NCBI GenBank assembly: GCA_026001245.1
Contig: BNZR01000001.1
Span: 1-57,490 of the forward strand
Direction of reading: 5' to 3'
Source: Clostridia bacterium
GTDB lineage: Bacteria > Bacillota_A > Clostridia > Oscillospirales > UBA929
DNA length: 57,490 bases
Translations under genes and position numbers: made by a program
Shown here: positions 19,771 to 27,647 of the stretch, in pieces
Position numbering within the stretch: position 1 is the stretch's first letter
Layout: the number at the start of each line of letters is the position of its first letter
Notes under the pieces: generated by a model
The model's database searches: none
What the model saw: the letters and a program-made list of their open reading frames with translations, nothing else
What the model was told of the DNA's origin: nothing

Positions 19771-19806
19771 TTATAGCATAGACACGCCGACGTGTCTATG
19801 CTATAA
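19771..19806. promoter_or_regulatory. 16-bp perfect inverted repeat overlapping the malic enzyme promoter (operator candidate)
   Basis: Left arm TTATAGCATAGACACG (19771-19786), spacer CCGA, right arm CGTGTCTATGCTATAA (19791-19806). A plus-strand promoter is built into it: -35 TAGACA (19779-19784), 17-bp spacer, -10 TATAAT (19802-19807). By symmetry the minus strand carries TAGACA-17-TATAAG. The repeat therefore looks like an operator for a dimeric regulator rather than a terminator. Confidence 0.7.
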
Positions 19807-19836
19807 TAACATCTATATTATTTCTGAGGTGATATT

Positions 19837-20937
19837 TTGGATTACGCGTTAGAGTCGCTTGCGGCGCATTACAAGTGGCGCGGCAAGCTGGAGGTCGCGC
19901 CGCGGGTGCCCGTTACGACAAAGGATGATCTGTCGCTGGCCTATACGCCGGGGGTGGCCGCGCCCTGCCTTGAAATACAAAAAGACCCCGCCAAAAGCTT
20001 TGAGCTGACGAGGCGTTGGAACACGGTGGCCGTGGTGACGGACGGCTCGGCGGTGCTGGGGCTTGGGGACATCGGCCCAGAGGCGGGCATGCCCGTGATG
20101 GAGGGCAAATGCGTGCTGTTCAAGGCGTTTGGCGGCATAGACGCTATCCCGCTGTGCGTGCGCACCAAGGACGTGGACGAATTCGTCAACACCGTGGCGT
20201 TGCTTGCTGGAAGCTTCGGCGGGATAAACCTTGAGGACATAGCCGCGCCGCGTTGCTTTGAAATCGAACGCAAGCTGAAAGAGCGGTGCGACATTCCCGT
20301 GTTTCACGACGACCAGCACGGCACGGCGATAGTCGCGCTGGCCGCCGTTACAAACGCGCTTAAAGTCACCAACCGCAAAATCGAGAACATAAAGGCCGTA
20401 ATCTGCGGCGCGGGTGCGGCGGGTACGGCTGTGGCCAATCTTCTAAAGCTGGCGGGACTGCGCGACTTGACTGTGTTCGACAAGCGCGGCGTTGTCAGCC
20501 CGGCAGGCAAAACGGGGACGCTTGGCGAAATAATGCGCGGCGCGGATTTGTTCATCGGGGTGTCCGCGCCGAATTTGGTGACATCAGAGATGGTACGCGG
20601 CATGAACCGCGACCCGATAGTCTTTGCCATGGCCAACCCCACGCCGGAGATTATGCCGAACGACGCGCTAAAAGCGGGCGCGGCAATAGTCGGCACGGGG
20701 CGCAGTGACTTCCCCAACCAGATAAACAACGTGCTGGCCTTTCCCGGCGTGTTTCGCGGCGCGTTGGATTGCGGCGCGAAGGACATCACCGAGGACATGA
20801 AGCTGGCGGCGGCCTACGCGCTGGCGGGGCTTGTCGCGCCGACGGCGCAAACGCTTCTGCCCGAAGCCTTTGACCCCCGCATTTGCCCGACCGTCGCGGC
20901 GGCGGTGGCGGCTAGCTACGTTTCAGCCAGTGGATAA
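19837..20937 (+). CDS. NAD(P)-dependent malic enzyme
   Basis: Oxidatively decarboxylates malate to pyruvate. 366 residues, the short bacterial form: SLAYTPGVAAPCLEI, VTDGSAVLGLGDIGPEAGMPVMEGK, KAFGGIDAIPL, VFHDDQHGTAIV (metal site) and the Rossmann loop ICGAGAAGTAVANLL. The start is TTG at 19837, 6 nt after TGAGGTGAT. Its promoter is embedded in a perfect palindrome, so it is probably regulated by a specific dimeric protein. The last 26 bases overlap the convergent ribU-like gene. Confidence 0.93.
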   Translation: MDYALESLAAHYKWRGKLEVAPRVPVTTKDDLSLAYTPGVAAPCLEIQKDPAKSFELTRRWNTVAVVTDGSAVLGLGDIGPEAGMPVMEGKCVLFKAFGGIDAIPLCVRTKDVDEFVNTVALLAGSFGGINLEDIAAPRCFEIERKLKERCDIPVFHDDQHGTAIVALAAVTNALKVTNRKIENIKAVICGAGAAGTAVANLLKLAGLRDLTVFDKRGVVSPAGKTGTLGEIMRGADLFIGVSAPNLVTSEMVRGMNRDPIVFAMANPTPEIMPNDALKAGAAIVGTGRSDFPNQINNVLAFPGVFRGALDCGAKDITEDMKLAAAYALAGLVAPTAQTLLPEAFDPRICPTVAAAVAASYVSASG

Positions 20938-21445
20938 GCGAGTTCGGCAGAACCCCGACCACGATTGAGACCGCCGCGCCCTTTATCACGTTGAACAGCG
21001 AAATCCAGGGCAGCATATCCAACGCCGCGTCATGGGGTATGCCGTAAAACGGCAATAATAGGATGTAATTAGAGGCCGCGCCTATGGAGACTATGCTGAC
21101 CGTGGCGAAAACGCCTTGCGTCACGCGCTGTAATAGCTTTTCTGACCGACTGAATACCGCGAACGGCCATATCAGGCTGAAGCCCATCAAAAAGTTGGCC
21201 AGCTCGCCGATACCCGCCGTGTGGGTGACCAGCAGATGGAACGCGTTGCCCACCAGCAGTACGGCGGCGGCGGCGGGCAACCCGCCTACCATCGCCGCGA
21301 TGGCTGTGGGTACGGCGGCGAAGTCCAGCCTAAGAAACGGCACGGCCGGCAGAAACGGCGGCGTTTCAATGTAAGAAAGCACCACGGCCATCGCCGCCAG
21401 CAAAGACACGCGGGTCAGCATACGGATTTTGTTGTTGTTACGCAT
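20912..21445 (-). CDS. ribU: ECF transporter S component, RibU-type riboflavin importer
   Basis: Substrate-binding membrane subunit of an energy-coupling-factor importer. 177 residues, about six membrane segments, starting RMLTRVSLLAAMAVVLSYIETPPFLPAVPFLRLDFAAVP with the RibU-like PFLRLDF-D-PT pattern, then GVLPNSLIHWLKR. The FMN riboswitch directly upstream supports riboflavin as substrate. The ECF ATPase/T-subunit genes are elsewhere, as usual for group II ECF systems. The ribosome binding site GAGGAG is in the riboswitch P1 stem. Confidence 0.9.
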   Translation of the reverse strand: MRNNNKIRMLTRVSLLAAMAVVLSYIETPPFLPAVPFLRLDFAAVPTAIAAMVGGLPAAAAVLLVGNAFHLLVTHTAGIGELANFLMGFSLIWPFAVFSRSEKLLQRVTQGVFATVSIVSIGAASNYILLLPFYGIPHDAALDMLPWISLFNVIKGAAVSIVVGVLPNSLIHWLKRS

Positions 21446-21453
21446 AAAAAATG

Positions 21454-21567
21454 CTCCTCTCTCATCCAGACTTTAACTGTCGGTACCGGAATTTCACCGA
21501 TTCGGCGGGGATTACCCCGCTCGCGGACTGTAACCGCCGGTGGGGAATTTCGCCCCGCCCCGAAGAA
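21454..21567 (-). promoter_or_regulatory. FMN riboswitch (RFN element)
   Basis: On the minus strand the conserved RFN blocks are present in order: CGGGGCGGGGCGAAATTCCC, ACCGGCGGT, AGTCCGCGAGC, GGTGAAATTCCGGTACCGAC, AGTCTGGATGAGAGAGGAG. The outer helix P1 pairs TTCTTC (21562-21567) with GAGGAG (21454-21459), which is the Shine-Dalgarno sequence of ribU. No terminator is seen between the element and the ATG, so control should be at translation. Confidence 0.95.
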
Positions 21568-21574
21568 TGAAACT

Positions 21575-21603
21575 ATTATAATACTATAAAACAGATTTGT
21601 CAA
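21575..21603 (-). promoter_or_regulatory. Consensus sigma-A promoter of the riboswitch-ribU transcript
   Basis: Minus strand: -35 TTGACA (21598-21603), 17-bp spacer, -10 TATAAT (21575-21580). The -10 is part of ATTATAAT and so reads TATAAT on both strands. Confidence 0.85.
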
Positions 21604-21615
21604 GGAGGAATTTTT

Positions 21616-22512
21616 TTGCGTGAATACACGGCCACCGGCAACGACGGAAATATGCGCGTGGATCGCTTTATTTCCAAGCTTTTGCCCTCGTTGCCCGCTG
21701 CGCTGATACAACGGGCGATACGGCAAAAAAAGGTGCGCCTAAACGGACGGCACTGCCCCGCCGCCGCCCGAATCGCGGAGGGCGACTCTGTAAGGCTGTA
21801 TTTCAAACCGGAGTGGCTGGAGGGAAAACCGGCGTTTTCGCCCATCGCCGAGCCGAATATCAACATAGTCTACGAGGACGCGCACTTGCTTGTTGCGGAT
21901 AAAATCGCAGGCATGTCGGTTCACGCGGACGAACACGGGGGTGCTACTTTAATTGACCACGCACTGGCGTATCTTGCGAGGTCGGGCGGGTGGAAGCCCG
22001 ACGCGGAGAACGCGTTCAAGCCCGCGCTGTGCCATCGAATCGACCGCAACACGTCCGGCTTGGTGATGATTGCGAAAACCCACGCCGCGCAGACGATTCT
22101 GGCGCAGAAAATCCGCGACCGCGAGCTTGAAAAACGTTACGCCTGCAAGGTTTGGGGCAATCCCGGGGCGGGGGTGTATCGGGACTTTATACGCCGCCGC
22201 CCGAATCACAGCGTGGTAGAGGTGTTCGACCGCCCAATGCCGGAGGCGCGCACGGCGGTAACGCGCTTTGAAACGCTGAAATTCGACGGCGAAATCGCCG
22301 AGGTTGACTGCGTGCTTGAGACAGGCCGCACACATCAGATACGCGCCCAGTTCGCGTTCCACGGTCACCCGCTGGTGGGCGACGGCAAGTACGGCACGTT
22401 GCGCAAGGGGTATCCCAAGGTTCAGCAGTTGCGAGCGTATAGCCTGACGTTCAAGTTCACGTCAGACGCGGGGGAACTGGGGTATTTGGACGGTGTGACG
22501 ATTGGAAATTAA
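21616..22512 (+). CDS. RluA-family pseudouridine synthase
   Basis: 298 residues. N-terminal S4 RNA-binding domain (about 13-75: VDRFISKLLPSLPAALIQRAIRQKKVRLNG) and a catalytic domain with HRIDRNTSGLVMIAK (catalytic Asp143), RELEKRYACKVWG, and ETGRTHQIRAQFAFHGHPLVGDGKYG. It isomerises uridine in rRNA, close to RluC/RluD; the exact target cannot be told. The start is TTG at 21616, 7 nt after a perfect AAGGAGG that overlaps the divergent ribU -35 box. Confidence 0.92.
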   Translation: MREYTATGNDGNMRVDRFISKLLPSLPAALIQRAIRQKKVRLNGRHCPAAARIAEGDSVRLYFKPEWLEGKPAFSPIAEPNINIVYEDAHLLVADKIAGMSVHADEHGGATLIDHALAYLARSGGWKPDAENAFKPALCHRIDRNTSGLVMIAKTHAAQTILAQKIRDRELEKRYACKVWGNPGAGVYRDFIRRRPNHSVVEVFDRPMPEARTAVTRFETLKFDGEIAEVDCVLETGRTHQIRAQFAFHGHPLVGDGKYGTLRKGYPKVQQLRAYSLTFKFTSDAGELGYLDGVTIGN

Positions 22513-22540
22513 GAAAGCCGCCCCAAACGGGACGGCTTTC
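22513..22540. terminator. Intrinsic terminator between convergent genes
   Basis: GAAAGCCGCCCC, loop AAAC, GGGACGGCTTTC: 12-bp stem with one mismatch. It separates the pseudouridine synthase and rpmB. Confidence 0.7.
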
Positions 22541-22557
22541 CTATTGACACGGAAGCT

Positions 22558-22746
22558 TCACACGGCGCGTTGCACTTTGCCGGAACGCAGGCAACGGGTG
22601 CAGACATGTACGTGGCACGGAGTGCCGTCCTGCAGCACCTTCACGCGCTTGACATTGGGTTTCCACGCACGGTTGGAGCGGCGGTGCGAGTGCGAAACCG
22701 CGATCCCAAACGTCACGCCCTTATCGCAAACATTACATTTAGCCAT
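22558..22746 (-). CDS. rpmB: 50S ribosomal protein L28 (bL28)
   Basis: 62 residues, the typical short bL28. It is of the zinc-binding C+ type: CNVCDKG at the N-terminus and VCTRCLRSGKV at the C-terminus provide four Cys. SHSHRRSNRAWKPNVKRVKV is the family core. ATG start; own promoter at 22781-22809. Confidence 0.97.
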   Translation of the reverse strand: MAKCNVCDKGVTFGIAVSHSHRRSNRAWKPNVKRVKVLQDGTPCHVHVCTRCLRSGKVQRAV

Positions 22747-22780
22747 TGTATTTCAGTCCTTTCTAAATCTCGACTGAGGT

Positions 22781-22809
22781 ATTATACCACAGCCCGGCCA
22801 ATAAGGCAA
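22781..22809 (-). promoter_or_regulatory. Sigma-A promoter of rpmB
   Basis: Minus strand: -35 TTGCCT (22804-22809), 17-bp spacer, -10 TATAAT (22781-22786). Confidence 0.75.
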
Positions 22810-22861
22810 GCCTTTTTTTGAAAAGCCAATAGAAAATCTTAAAGAGGCAAAAAATCACCTG

Positions 22862-22890
22862 TTGACTTTCGCGCCGTTCCGTGATAGACT
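22862..22890 (+). promoter_or_regulatory. Promoter of the mannan phosphorolysis operon
   Basis: -35 TTGACT (22862-22867), 17-bp spacer, -10 TAGACT (22885-22890). The ribosome binding site TAGGAGC lies before the ATG at 22936. Confidence 0.7.
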
Positions 22891-22935
22891 GTACACATAG
22901 CACACGGCACATTATATTTTTAGGAGCTGATTCCA

Positions 22936-23967
22936 ATGAGCGGTGTTAAACTTATTAACGGCCAAGCTATCCCCAACATGCCCTGGCAGGACAGACCCAC
23001 CGACGGCAGGAACCTGAACGGACCCCTTTGGCGTTACACCGAAAACCCCGTTATCGGCCGCAATCCCGCCCCCGGCGTTGCGCGTATCTTCAACAGCGCG
23101 GTGCTGCCCTACGACGGCCGATTCGTCGGCGTGTTCCGCGGCGAGCAGACCGACGGTATCCCCAACGTCTACTGGGGCGAGAGTAAGGACGCCCTGCACT
23201 GGGACATCAACCCCGAAAAAATTCACTTCGTAGACGAAAACGGCGAGAGCTTTATGCCGCACTACGCCTACGACCCCCGCTTCGTAAAGGTTGAGGACAC
23301 CTATTACGCCATCTGGTGTCAGGACTTCTACGGCGCGTCCATCGGCATCGCCAAAACCACCGACTTCAAGACCTTTACGCGGATAGAAAACCCGTTCATT
23401 CCCTTTAACCGCAACGCCGTGCTGTTCCCGCGCAAGATAAACGGCACATACCGCCTGCTCTCGCGCCCCAGCGACAGCGGCCACACGCCTTTCGGCGACA
23501 TATTCATCTCCGAAAGCCCGGATTTGACCTACTGGGGCAAGCACCGCCACGTTATGGGGCGCGGCAACAACTGGTGGGAGGGCGTTAAGGTCGGCGGCGG
23601 CGCGACACCTATCGAGACCTCTGAGGGCTGGCTGTTGTTCTACCACGGCGTGTCCGGCACGTGCAACGGCTTTGTCTACAGCGTGGGCGGCGCGATTTTG
23701 GACATCGACGAGCCGTCTAAGGTTCTGTATCGTTGCAAAAACTTCCTGCTTACCCCCGAAGAGGACTTCGAGGAGCGCGGATTTGTCCCCAATGTGGTGT
23801 TCCCCTGCGCGGCTTTGGTGGACGACCCCACGGGGCGTATCGCGCTGTACTACGGCGCGGCGGATACCTACGTCGGCGCGGCTTTCGGCAAGTTGGACGA
23901 GATTGTGGACTACATCAAAACCAACAGCAAGCTCTCGAACGATGACACCGAGATAGGTGTGCGATAA
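22936..23967 (+). CDS. GH130 beta-1,4-mannooligosaccharide phosphorylase (RaMP2-like)
   Basis: 343 residues. GH130 subfamily 2-like: NPVIGRNPAPGVARIFNSAVLPYDGRFVGVFRG, YAYDPRFVKVEDTYYAIWC with the probable general-acid Asp in DPR, LFPRKINGTYRLLSRPSD and GGGATPIETSEGWLLFYHGV. It should phosphorolyse beta-1,4-mannooligosaccharides to mannose 1-phosphate in the cytosol (EC 2.4.1.319 by relationship). First gene of an operon with a cellobiose 2-epimerase (TAATG overlap) and a GH130_1 enzyme, the known route for beta-1,4-mannobiose. No transporter is adjacent. Confidence 0.88.
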   Translation: MSGVKLINGQAIPNMPWQDRPTDGRNLNGPLWRYTENPVIGRNPAPGVARIFNSAVLPYDGRFVGVFRGEQTDGIPNVYWGESKDALHWDINPEKIHFVDENGESFMPHYAYDPRFVKVEDTYYAIWCQDFYGASIGIAKTTDFKTFTRIENPFIPFNRNAVLFPRKINGTYRLLSRPSDSGHTPFGDIFISESPDLTYWGKHRHVMGRGNNWWEGVKVGGGATPIETSEGWLLFYHGVSGTCNGFVYSVGGAILDIDEPSKVLYRCKNFLLTPEEDFEERGFVPNVVFPCAALVDDPTGRIALYYGAADTYVGAAFGKLDEIVDYIKTNSKLSNDDTEIGVR

Positions 23968-25100
23968 TGCTGCGTACTAACCTGAACAATAAGATCCTTC
24001 CGTTTTGGAAGGGTCTTATTGACCGTAAACGCGGCGGTTTCTACGGCTATGTGGACTTCGACCTTAACGTGGACAAGGATGCTGTAAAGGGCTGTATCCT
24101 GAACAGCCGGATTTTGTGGTTCTTCGCAAACGCCGGGGAGCGTGAATACGCCGACCACGCGTACCGATTCTTGACCGAGCGTTGTATTGACCGCGAAAAC
24201 CTTGGCGTTTACTGGTCTGTCAGCGCGGACGGCACTCCGTTTGACACTACGAAACACTGCTACAATCAGGCCTTTGCGATCTACGCGCTGTCGGCCTACT
24301 ACGAGCTTAGCGGCGACGCTGACGCGCTTAAACTGGCCTACGAGCTGTTCGAGGTTATCGAGCAAAAATGCGCCGACCCCAACGGCTACGGCGAGGCCTA
24401 CGACCTAAACTGGAACAAGGCCGGCAACGAAAAGCTGTCCGAAAACGGCGTTGAGGCGGCGCGGACAATGAACACGTTGCTGCACGTATTCGAGGCCTAT
24501 TCGGGGCTGTACAAGGCGGACAAAAAGCCCGAAGTGGCGGCAAAAATGCGCAAAATCCTGGACATATTCAAAACCAAGGTCTTCAACCCCGCGCTTGACC
24601 GTCAAGAGGTGTTTTTCGACGCGGATTACAACAGTCTGCTGGATTTGCAATCCTACGGGCATGACATCGAGGCCTCGTGGCTTATCGATTGGGGTACGGA
24701 TCTGTTGCAGGACGCGGCACTTTCCAAGGAAATAGGCGACCTGACGACGCGGCTTGCGGTCAACGTCTACAACAAGGCCTATCACAAGCAATCCTTGTGG
24801 AACGAGTGCGAGCGCGGAATCGAGAACAAAACCCGCATATGGTGGGTGCAGGCGGAGGCCGCGCTGGGCTTTTTCAACCTCTATGAGAAGACGCGTGATG
24901 ACAAATATTTAACTGCCACTCGTGAGCTTCTTGGGTACATAGAGGACAAGCTTACCGACAAGCGCGACGGGTCAGAATGGTTTTGGGACTTGGACGACAA
25001 CGACCGGCCCACAAGCCGCAATCCCATAGCCGAGCCGTGGAAATGCCCGTATCACAACGGAAGGATGGTATTCGAGCTATTGCGCAGGAAATTTGAGTAA
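23967..25100 (+). CDS. Cellobiose 2-epimerase
   Basis: 377-residue (alpha/alpha)6 barrel of the N-acylglucosamine 2-epimerase superfamily. Catalytic residues visible: Arg48 (NSRILWFF), His232 and Glu235 (YGHDIEASWL), His363 (PYHNGRM). It epimerises the reducing-end residue of cellobiose or beta-1,4-mannobiose at C2; in this operon it would turn mannobiose into mannosyl-glucose for the next enzyme. Its start overlaps the stop of the GH130 gene by 1 nt. Confidence 0.93.
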   Translation: MLRTNLNNKILPFWKGLIDRKRGGFYGYVDFDLNVDKDAVKGCILNSRILWFFANAGEREYADHAYRFLTERCIDRENLGVYWSVSADGTPFDTTKHCYNQAFAIYALSAYYELSGDADALKLAYELFEVIEQKCADPNGYGEAYDLNWNKAGNEKLSENGVEAARTMNTLLHVFEAYSGLYKADKKPEVAAKMRKILDIFKTKVFNPALDRQEVFFDADYNSLLDLQSYGHDIEASWLIDWGTDLLQDAALSKEIGDLTTRLAVNVYNKAYHKQSLWNECERGIENKTRIWWVQAEAALGFFNLYEKTRDDKYLTATRELLGYIEDKLTDKRDGSEWFWDLDDNDRPTSRNPIAEPWKCPYHNGRMVFELLRRKFE

Positions 25101-25133
25101 ACAAAGTTTTAGCGAATGAGGGAGGATTATCAC

Positions 25134-26306
25134 ATGCTTCACACCGAGTACACGCGCCGTCTGCCCGATTACGAGCGGCTGATCACTCTCCGCAACGACC
25201 CCAACGGTTGGGACAACGGACTGTTCGTACGCTACAAAAACCCCGTGCTTACCCGCGACCATATCCCGCTGTTTTGGCGTTACGACCTGGACGCGAAAGC
25301 CAACCCCTGCTTTATCGAACGCCTTAGCGTGAACGGCGTGTTCAACTCCGGCGCGATAGAGCTAAACGGACGATTCTATTTGGTACCGCGTATCGAGGGC
25401 GGCGACCGCAAGTCGTTCTTCGGCGTGGCCGAAAGCGACAGCCCCGTGGACGGCTTCCGCTTTTGGGAAAAGCCCGTAAGTCTGCCGGACATCTACCCCG
25501 ACGAGACCAATGTATACGACATGCGCCTGACAAAGCACGAGGACGGCTGGATTTACGGCGTGTTCTGCTCCGAAAGCAAGGACAAGTCCGACACCGACCT
25601 CGGCGCGGCAGTCGCGGCGGCGGGAATCGTGCGCACAAAGGATCTGAAAAAGTGGGAGCGTCTGCCCAATTTGGTGACAAAACGCTCGCCCCAACAGCGA
25701 AATGTTGTGCTGTTGCCCAAATTCGTCAACAAGCAGTACGCGTTTTACACCCGTCCGATGGACGGCTTTATCGAGACGGGAAGCGGAGGCGGTATCGGCT
25801 TCGGGCTGTGCAAGGACGTGACAAACGCCGTTATCGACGAGGAAATCACCACCAGCAGCCGCCGTTACCACACAATCACCGAGAGCAAGAACGGCGCGGG
25901 CGCGACCCCGATTTGGACGGAGCGCGGCTGGTTGCATATCGCACACGGCGTTCGCAACACCGCCGCCGGACTGCGCTATGTGATCTACCTGTTCGTCACG
26001 GATTTGAAAGAGCCGTGGAAGGTTATCGCCGAGCCGGGCGGCTACATGATAGCCCCCCTGGGCGGCGAGCGCGTGGGCGACGTGTCCAACGTGGTGTTCA
26101 CCAACGGCGCTATAGACTTCGAGGACGGCACCGTGTACATCTACTACGCGTCCTCCGACACGCGATTGCACGTTGCGGTTACCTCAACTCGCAAGCTGTT
26201 GGACTACGCGTGGGGAACCCCGCCGGACGCATTGCGCTCGGCCGACTGCGTAAAGCAACGCTGTGAACTGATTGACCGCAATCTTAAACTGCTGAAAAAA
26301 AGATAG
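25134..26306 (+). CDS. GH130 4-O-beta-D-mannosyl-D-glucose phosphorylase (RaMP1-like)
   Basis: 390 residues, GH130 subfamily 1-like: [104 protein letters not shown]. Phosphorolyses mannosyl-glucose to mannose 1-phosphate and glucose (EC 2.4.1.281 by relationship). The start is ATG 25134, 7 nt after GGGAGG; an ATG at 25116 lies before that site and is unlikely. It completes the mannobiose route with the two genes upstream. Confidence 0.9.
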   Translation: MLHTEYTRRLPDYERLITLRNDPNGWDNGLFVRYKNPVLTRDHIPLFWRYDLDAKANPCFIERLSVNGVFNSGAIELNGRFYLVPRIEGGDRKSFFGVAESDSPVDGFRFWEKPVSLPDIYPDETNVYDMRLTKHEDGWIYGVFCSESKDKSDTDLGAAVAAAGIVRTKDLKKWERLPNLVTKRSPQQRNVVLLPKFVNKQYAFYTRPMDGFIETGSGGGIGFGLCKDVTNAVIDEEITTSSRRYHTITESKNGAGATPIWTERGWLHIAHGVRNTAAGLRYVIYLFVTDLKEPWKVIAEPGGYMIAPLGGERVGDVSNVVFTNGAIDFEDGTVYIYYASSDTRLHVAVTSTRKLLDYAWGTPPDALRSADCVKQRCELIDRNLKLLKKR

Positions 26307-26315
26307 GAGATAACC

Positions 26316-27200
26316 TTGAAAAAATCAGGCATGATAGCCATCATAGGCCGCCCGAATGTGGGCAAATCCACACTGCTAAACGCGCTGGTGGGCGAAAAAG
26401 TCGCCATAGTCACCAACAAGCCGCAGACCACGCGCCATCGTATCTGCGGCGTGGTCACACGCGGCGAAATACAGCTGGTGTTTATCGACACGCCCGGATT
26501 TCACAAGCCGCGCAACGCTTTGGGGCGTTTTATGGTGGACGTTGTGCGCTCCAGCGCGGCGGACGTTGACGGGATCATACTGGTGGTCAACCCCGACCCG
26601 ATAGTCGGCACGCAGGAGCAACTGTTGCTGGGTCGGGTTGGCGACACGGCTTGCGTGCTGGCCATCAATAAAATCGACACCGTGTCCAAGGACAGGCTGT
26701 TGGCCGTGATTATGGCGTACACGCAGGCCTTCGGGCGGGAGTTCGCCGCAGTAGTCCCCATCTCCGCGAAAAACGCCGAGGGCTTGGAAACACTGGTATC
26801 AGAGGTATTGCCGCTGGCCACCGAGGGTGAGTATCTGTTCCCGGACGACATGAACTCCGACCAGCCCGACAAGGTGCTGATAGCGGAAATCGTGCGCGAA
26901 AAAGCCTTGGGGTTGCTTGACCGCGAGGTACCCCACGGCTTGGCGGTGGTAATCGAGCGTCTGCACCAGCGCGACGACGGGCTTGTTGAAATCGACGCGA
27001 CGCTGTTTTGCGAAAAGGACAGCCACAAGGGCATAATCTTGGGCAAAAAAGGCGCGATGATAGGCAAAATCGGCAGTCTGGCACGCGAGGAGCTGGAGGA
27101 ATTCTACGGCGAAAAGGTCATGCTAAGATTGTGGGTCAAGGTAAAGGAAAACTGGCGCGACAATCAAGCGGGACTGCGCAATTTCGGGTATGGAGAGTAA
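26316..27200 (+). CDS. era: GTPase Era
   Basis: 294 residues. Ribosome-associated GTPase that helps 16S rRNA maturation and 30S assembly. G1 GRPNVGKS (11-18), G2 TTRHRI, G3 DTPG (58-61), G4 NKID, SAKN, and a C-terminal KH domain with GKKGAMIGKIGSLAREELEE. The start is TTG at 26316 after AGGAG. It follows the mannan operon after 9 nt and is probably read through from it; the usual neighbours (ybeY, recO, cdd) are not here. Confidence 0.96.
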   Translation: MKKSGMIAIIGRPNVGKSTLLNALVGEKVAIVTNKPQTTRHRICGVVTRGEIQLVFIDTPGFHKPRNALGRFMVDVVRSSAADVDGIILVVNPDPIVGTQEQLLLGRVGDTACVLAINKIDTVSKDRLLAVIMAYTQAFGREFAAVVPISAKNAEGLETLVSEVLPLATEGEYLFPDDMNSDQPDKVLIAEIVREKALGLLDREVPHGLAVVIERLHQRDDGLVEIDATLFCEKDSHKGIILGKKGAMIGKIGSLAREELEEFYGEKVMLRLWVKVKENWRDNQAGLRNFGYGE

Positions 27201-27234
27201 CGTAAAAAGAACGCCTTGCGGCGTTCTTTTTACG
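27201..27234 (+). terminator. Intrinsic terminator after era
   Basis: Perfect 15-bp stem CGTAAAAAGAACGCC, loop TTGC, GGCGTTCTTTTTACG. Strong U tract inside the descending arm. Marks the end of the mannan-era unit. Confidence 0.9.
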
Positions 27235-27262
27235 TTTAACGGTTTCCGTCAAAGCGGCATCC

Positions 27263-27347
27263 GTAGGGGCGATTATCAATCGCCCGCGTAACTCCTGCCG
27301 CGCCGTCCGTTTTAGATTGCACGGGCGATTGAGACAATCGCTCCTAC
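27263..27347. repeat. MITE-like 85-bp element with imperfect terminal inverted repeats
   Basis: Left end GTAGGGGCGATTATCAATCG and right end (reverse complement) GTAGGAGCGATTGTCTCAAT match over about 28 bp with gaps. Each end also folds on itself (GGGCGATT/AATCGCCC). No open reading frame inside. A related single unit lies inverted at 27706-27730. Confidence 0.65.
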
Positions 27348-27355
27348 AACGGGGG

Positions 27356-27385
27356 TTGACACACTTTAGTTGTCCATGTTATAAT
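27356..27385 (+). promoter_or_regulatory. Strong promoter of the small-peptide (toxin) RNA
   Basis: -35 TTGACA (27356-27361), 18-bp spacer, -10 TATAAT (27380-27385). Transcription should start near 27392, giving a leader of about 90 nt with GC-rich hairpins (GCGGC...GCCGC at 27393-27419). Confidence 0.8.
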
Positions 27386-27478
27386 ACCAATAGCGGCTTT
27401 GCCCACGCGGGTTGCCGCGCCTGAGCGGTTCGTTCACCCGCCTTGCCTTCGAGCGTCAAGGTAAAGGAGGTGGTGCTA

Positions 27479-27562
27479 ATGGGGAGAAAACTATTTCGCT
27501 ATGCTGTCGCCATTGGACTCGTCTTGTGGCTTCTCATACAAATAGCTCCAAAAGCTACGTAG
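27479..27562 (+). CDS. 27-residue basic/hydrophobic peptide, probable type I toxin
   Basis: Starts with MGRKLFRY, then the membrane-length core AVAIGLVLWLLIQIA, and ends PKAT, followed by TAG. The AAAGGAGG ribosome binding site (27463-27470) is 8 nt before the ATG. It has a consensus promoter upstream, a terminator hairpin downstream, and a convergent antisense promoter at 27648-27676. Short basic-then-hydrophobic peptides with a convergent antisense RNA are the layout of type I toxins such as Fst and TxpA. No sequence match to a named family is claimed; the toxin role is inference from the architecture. Confidence 0.6.
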   Translation: MGRKLFRYAVAIGLVLWLLIQIAPKAT

Positions 27563-27611
27563 CCGTCCACCCACCACAGTAACGGCTACATAGTATCAAG
27601 TTGGTGGGTGG
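27559..27611 (+). other. Interleaved complementary segments (possible pseudoknot in the toxin 3' region)
   Basis: Segment A GTAGCCGT (27559-27566) pairs with ACGGCTAC (27582-27589). Segment B CCACCCACCA (27567-27576), inside the loop of A, pairs with TGGTGGGTGG (27602-27611). The order A-B-A'-B' fits an H-type pseudoknot. The same pairings exist in the antisense RNA. A hairpin CGCACC/GGTGCG follows at 27612-27628. Confidence 0.55.
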
Positions 27612-27641
27612 CGCACCGTTCGGGTGCGAGCACCGCTTTAT
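27562..27641 (-). ncRNA. Predicted antisense RNA to the small-peptide mRNA (antitoxin candidate)
   Basis: Expected to start near 27641 from the minus-strand promoter at 27648-27676 and run leftward through the 3' untranslated part of the peptide mRNA. The 3' end is uncertain; a plausible stop is after the ACGGCT stem, where the minus strand reads GTAGCTTTT near 27553-27561. Overlap with the sense RNA is at least 80 nt. Confidence 0.5.
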
Positions 27642-27647
27642 GTCTTC

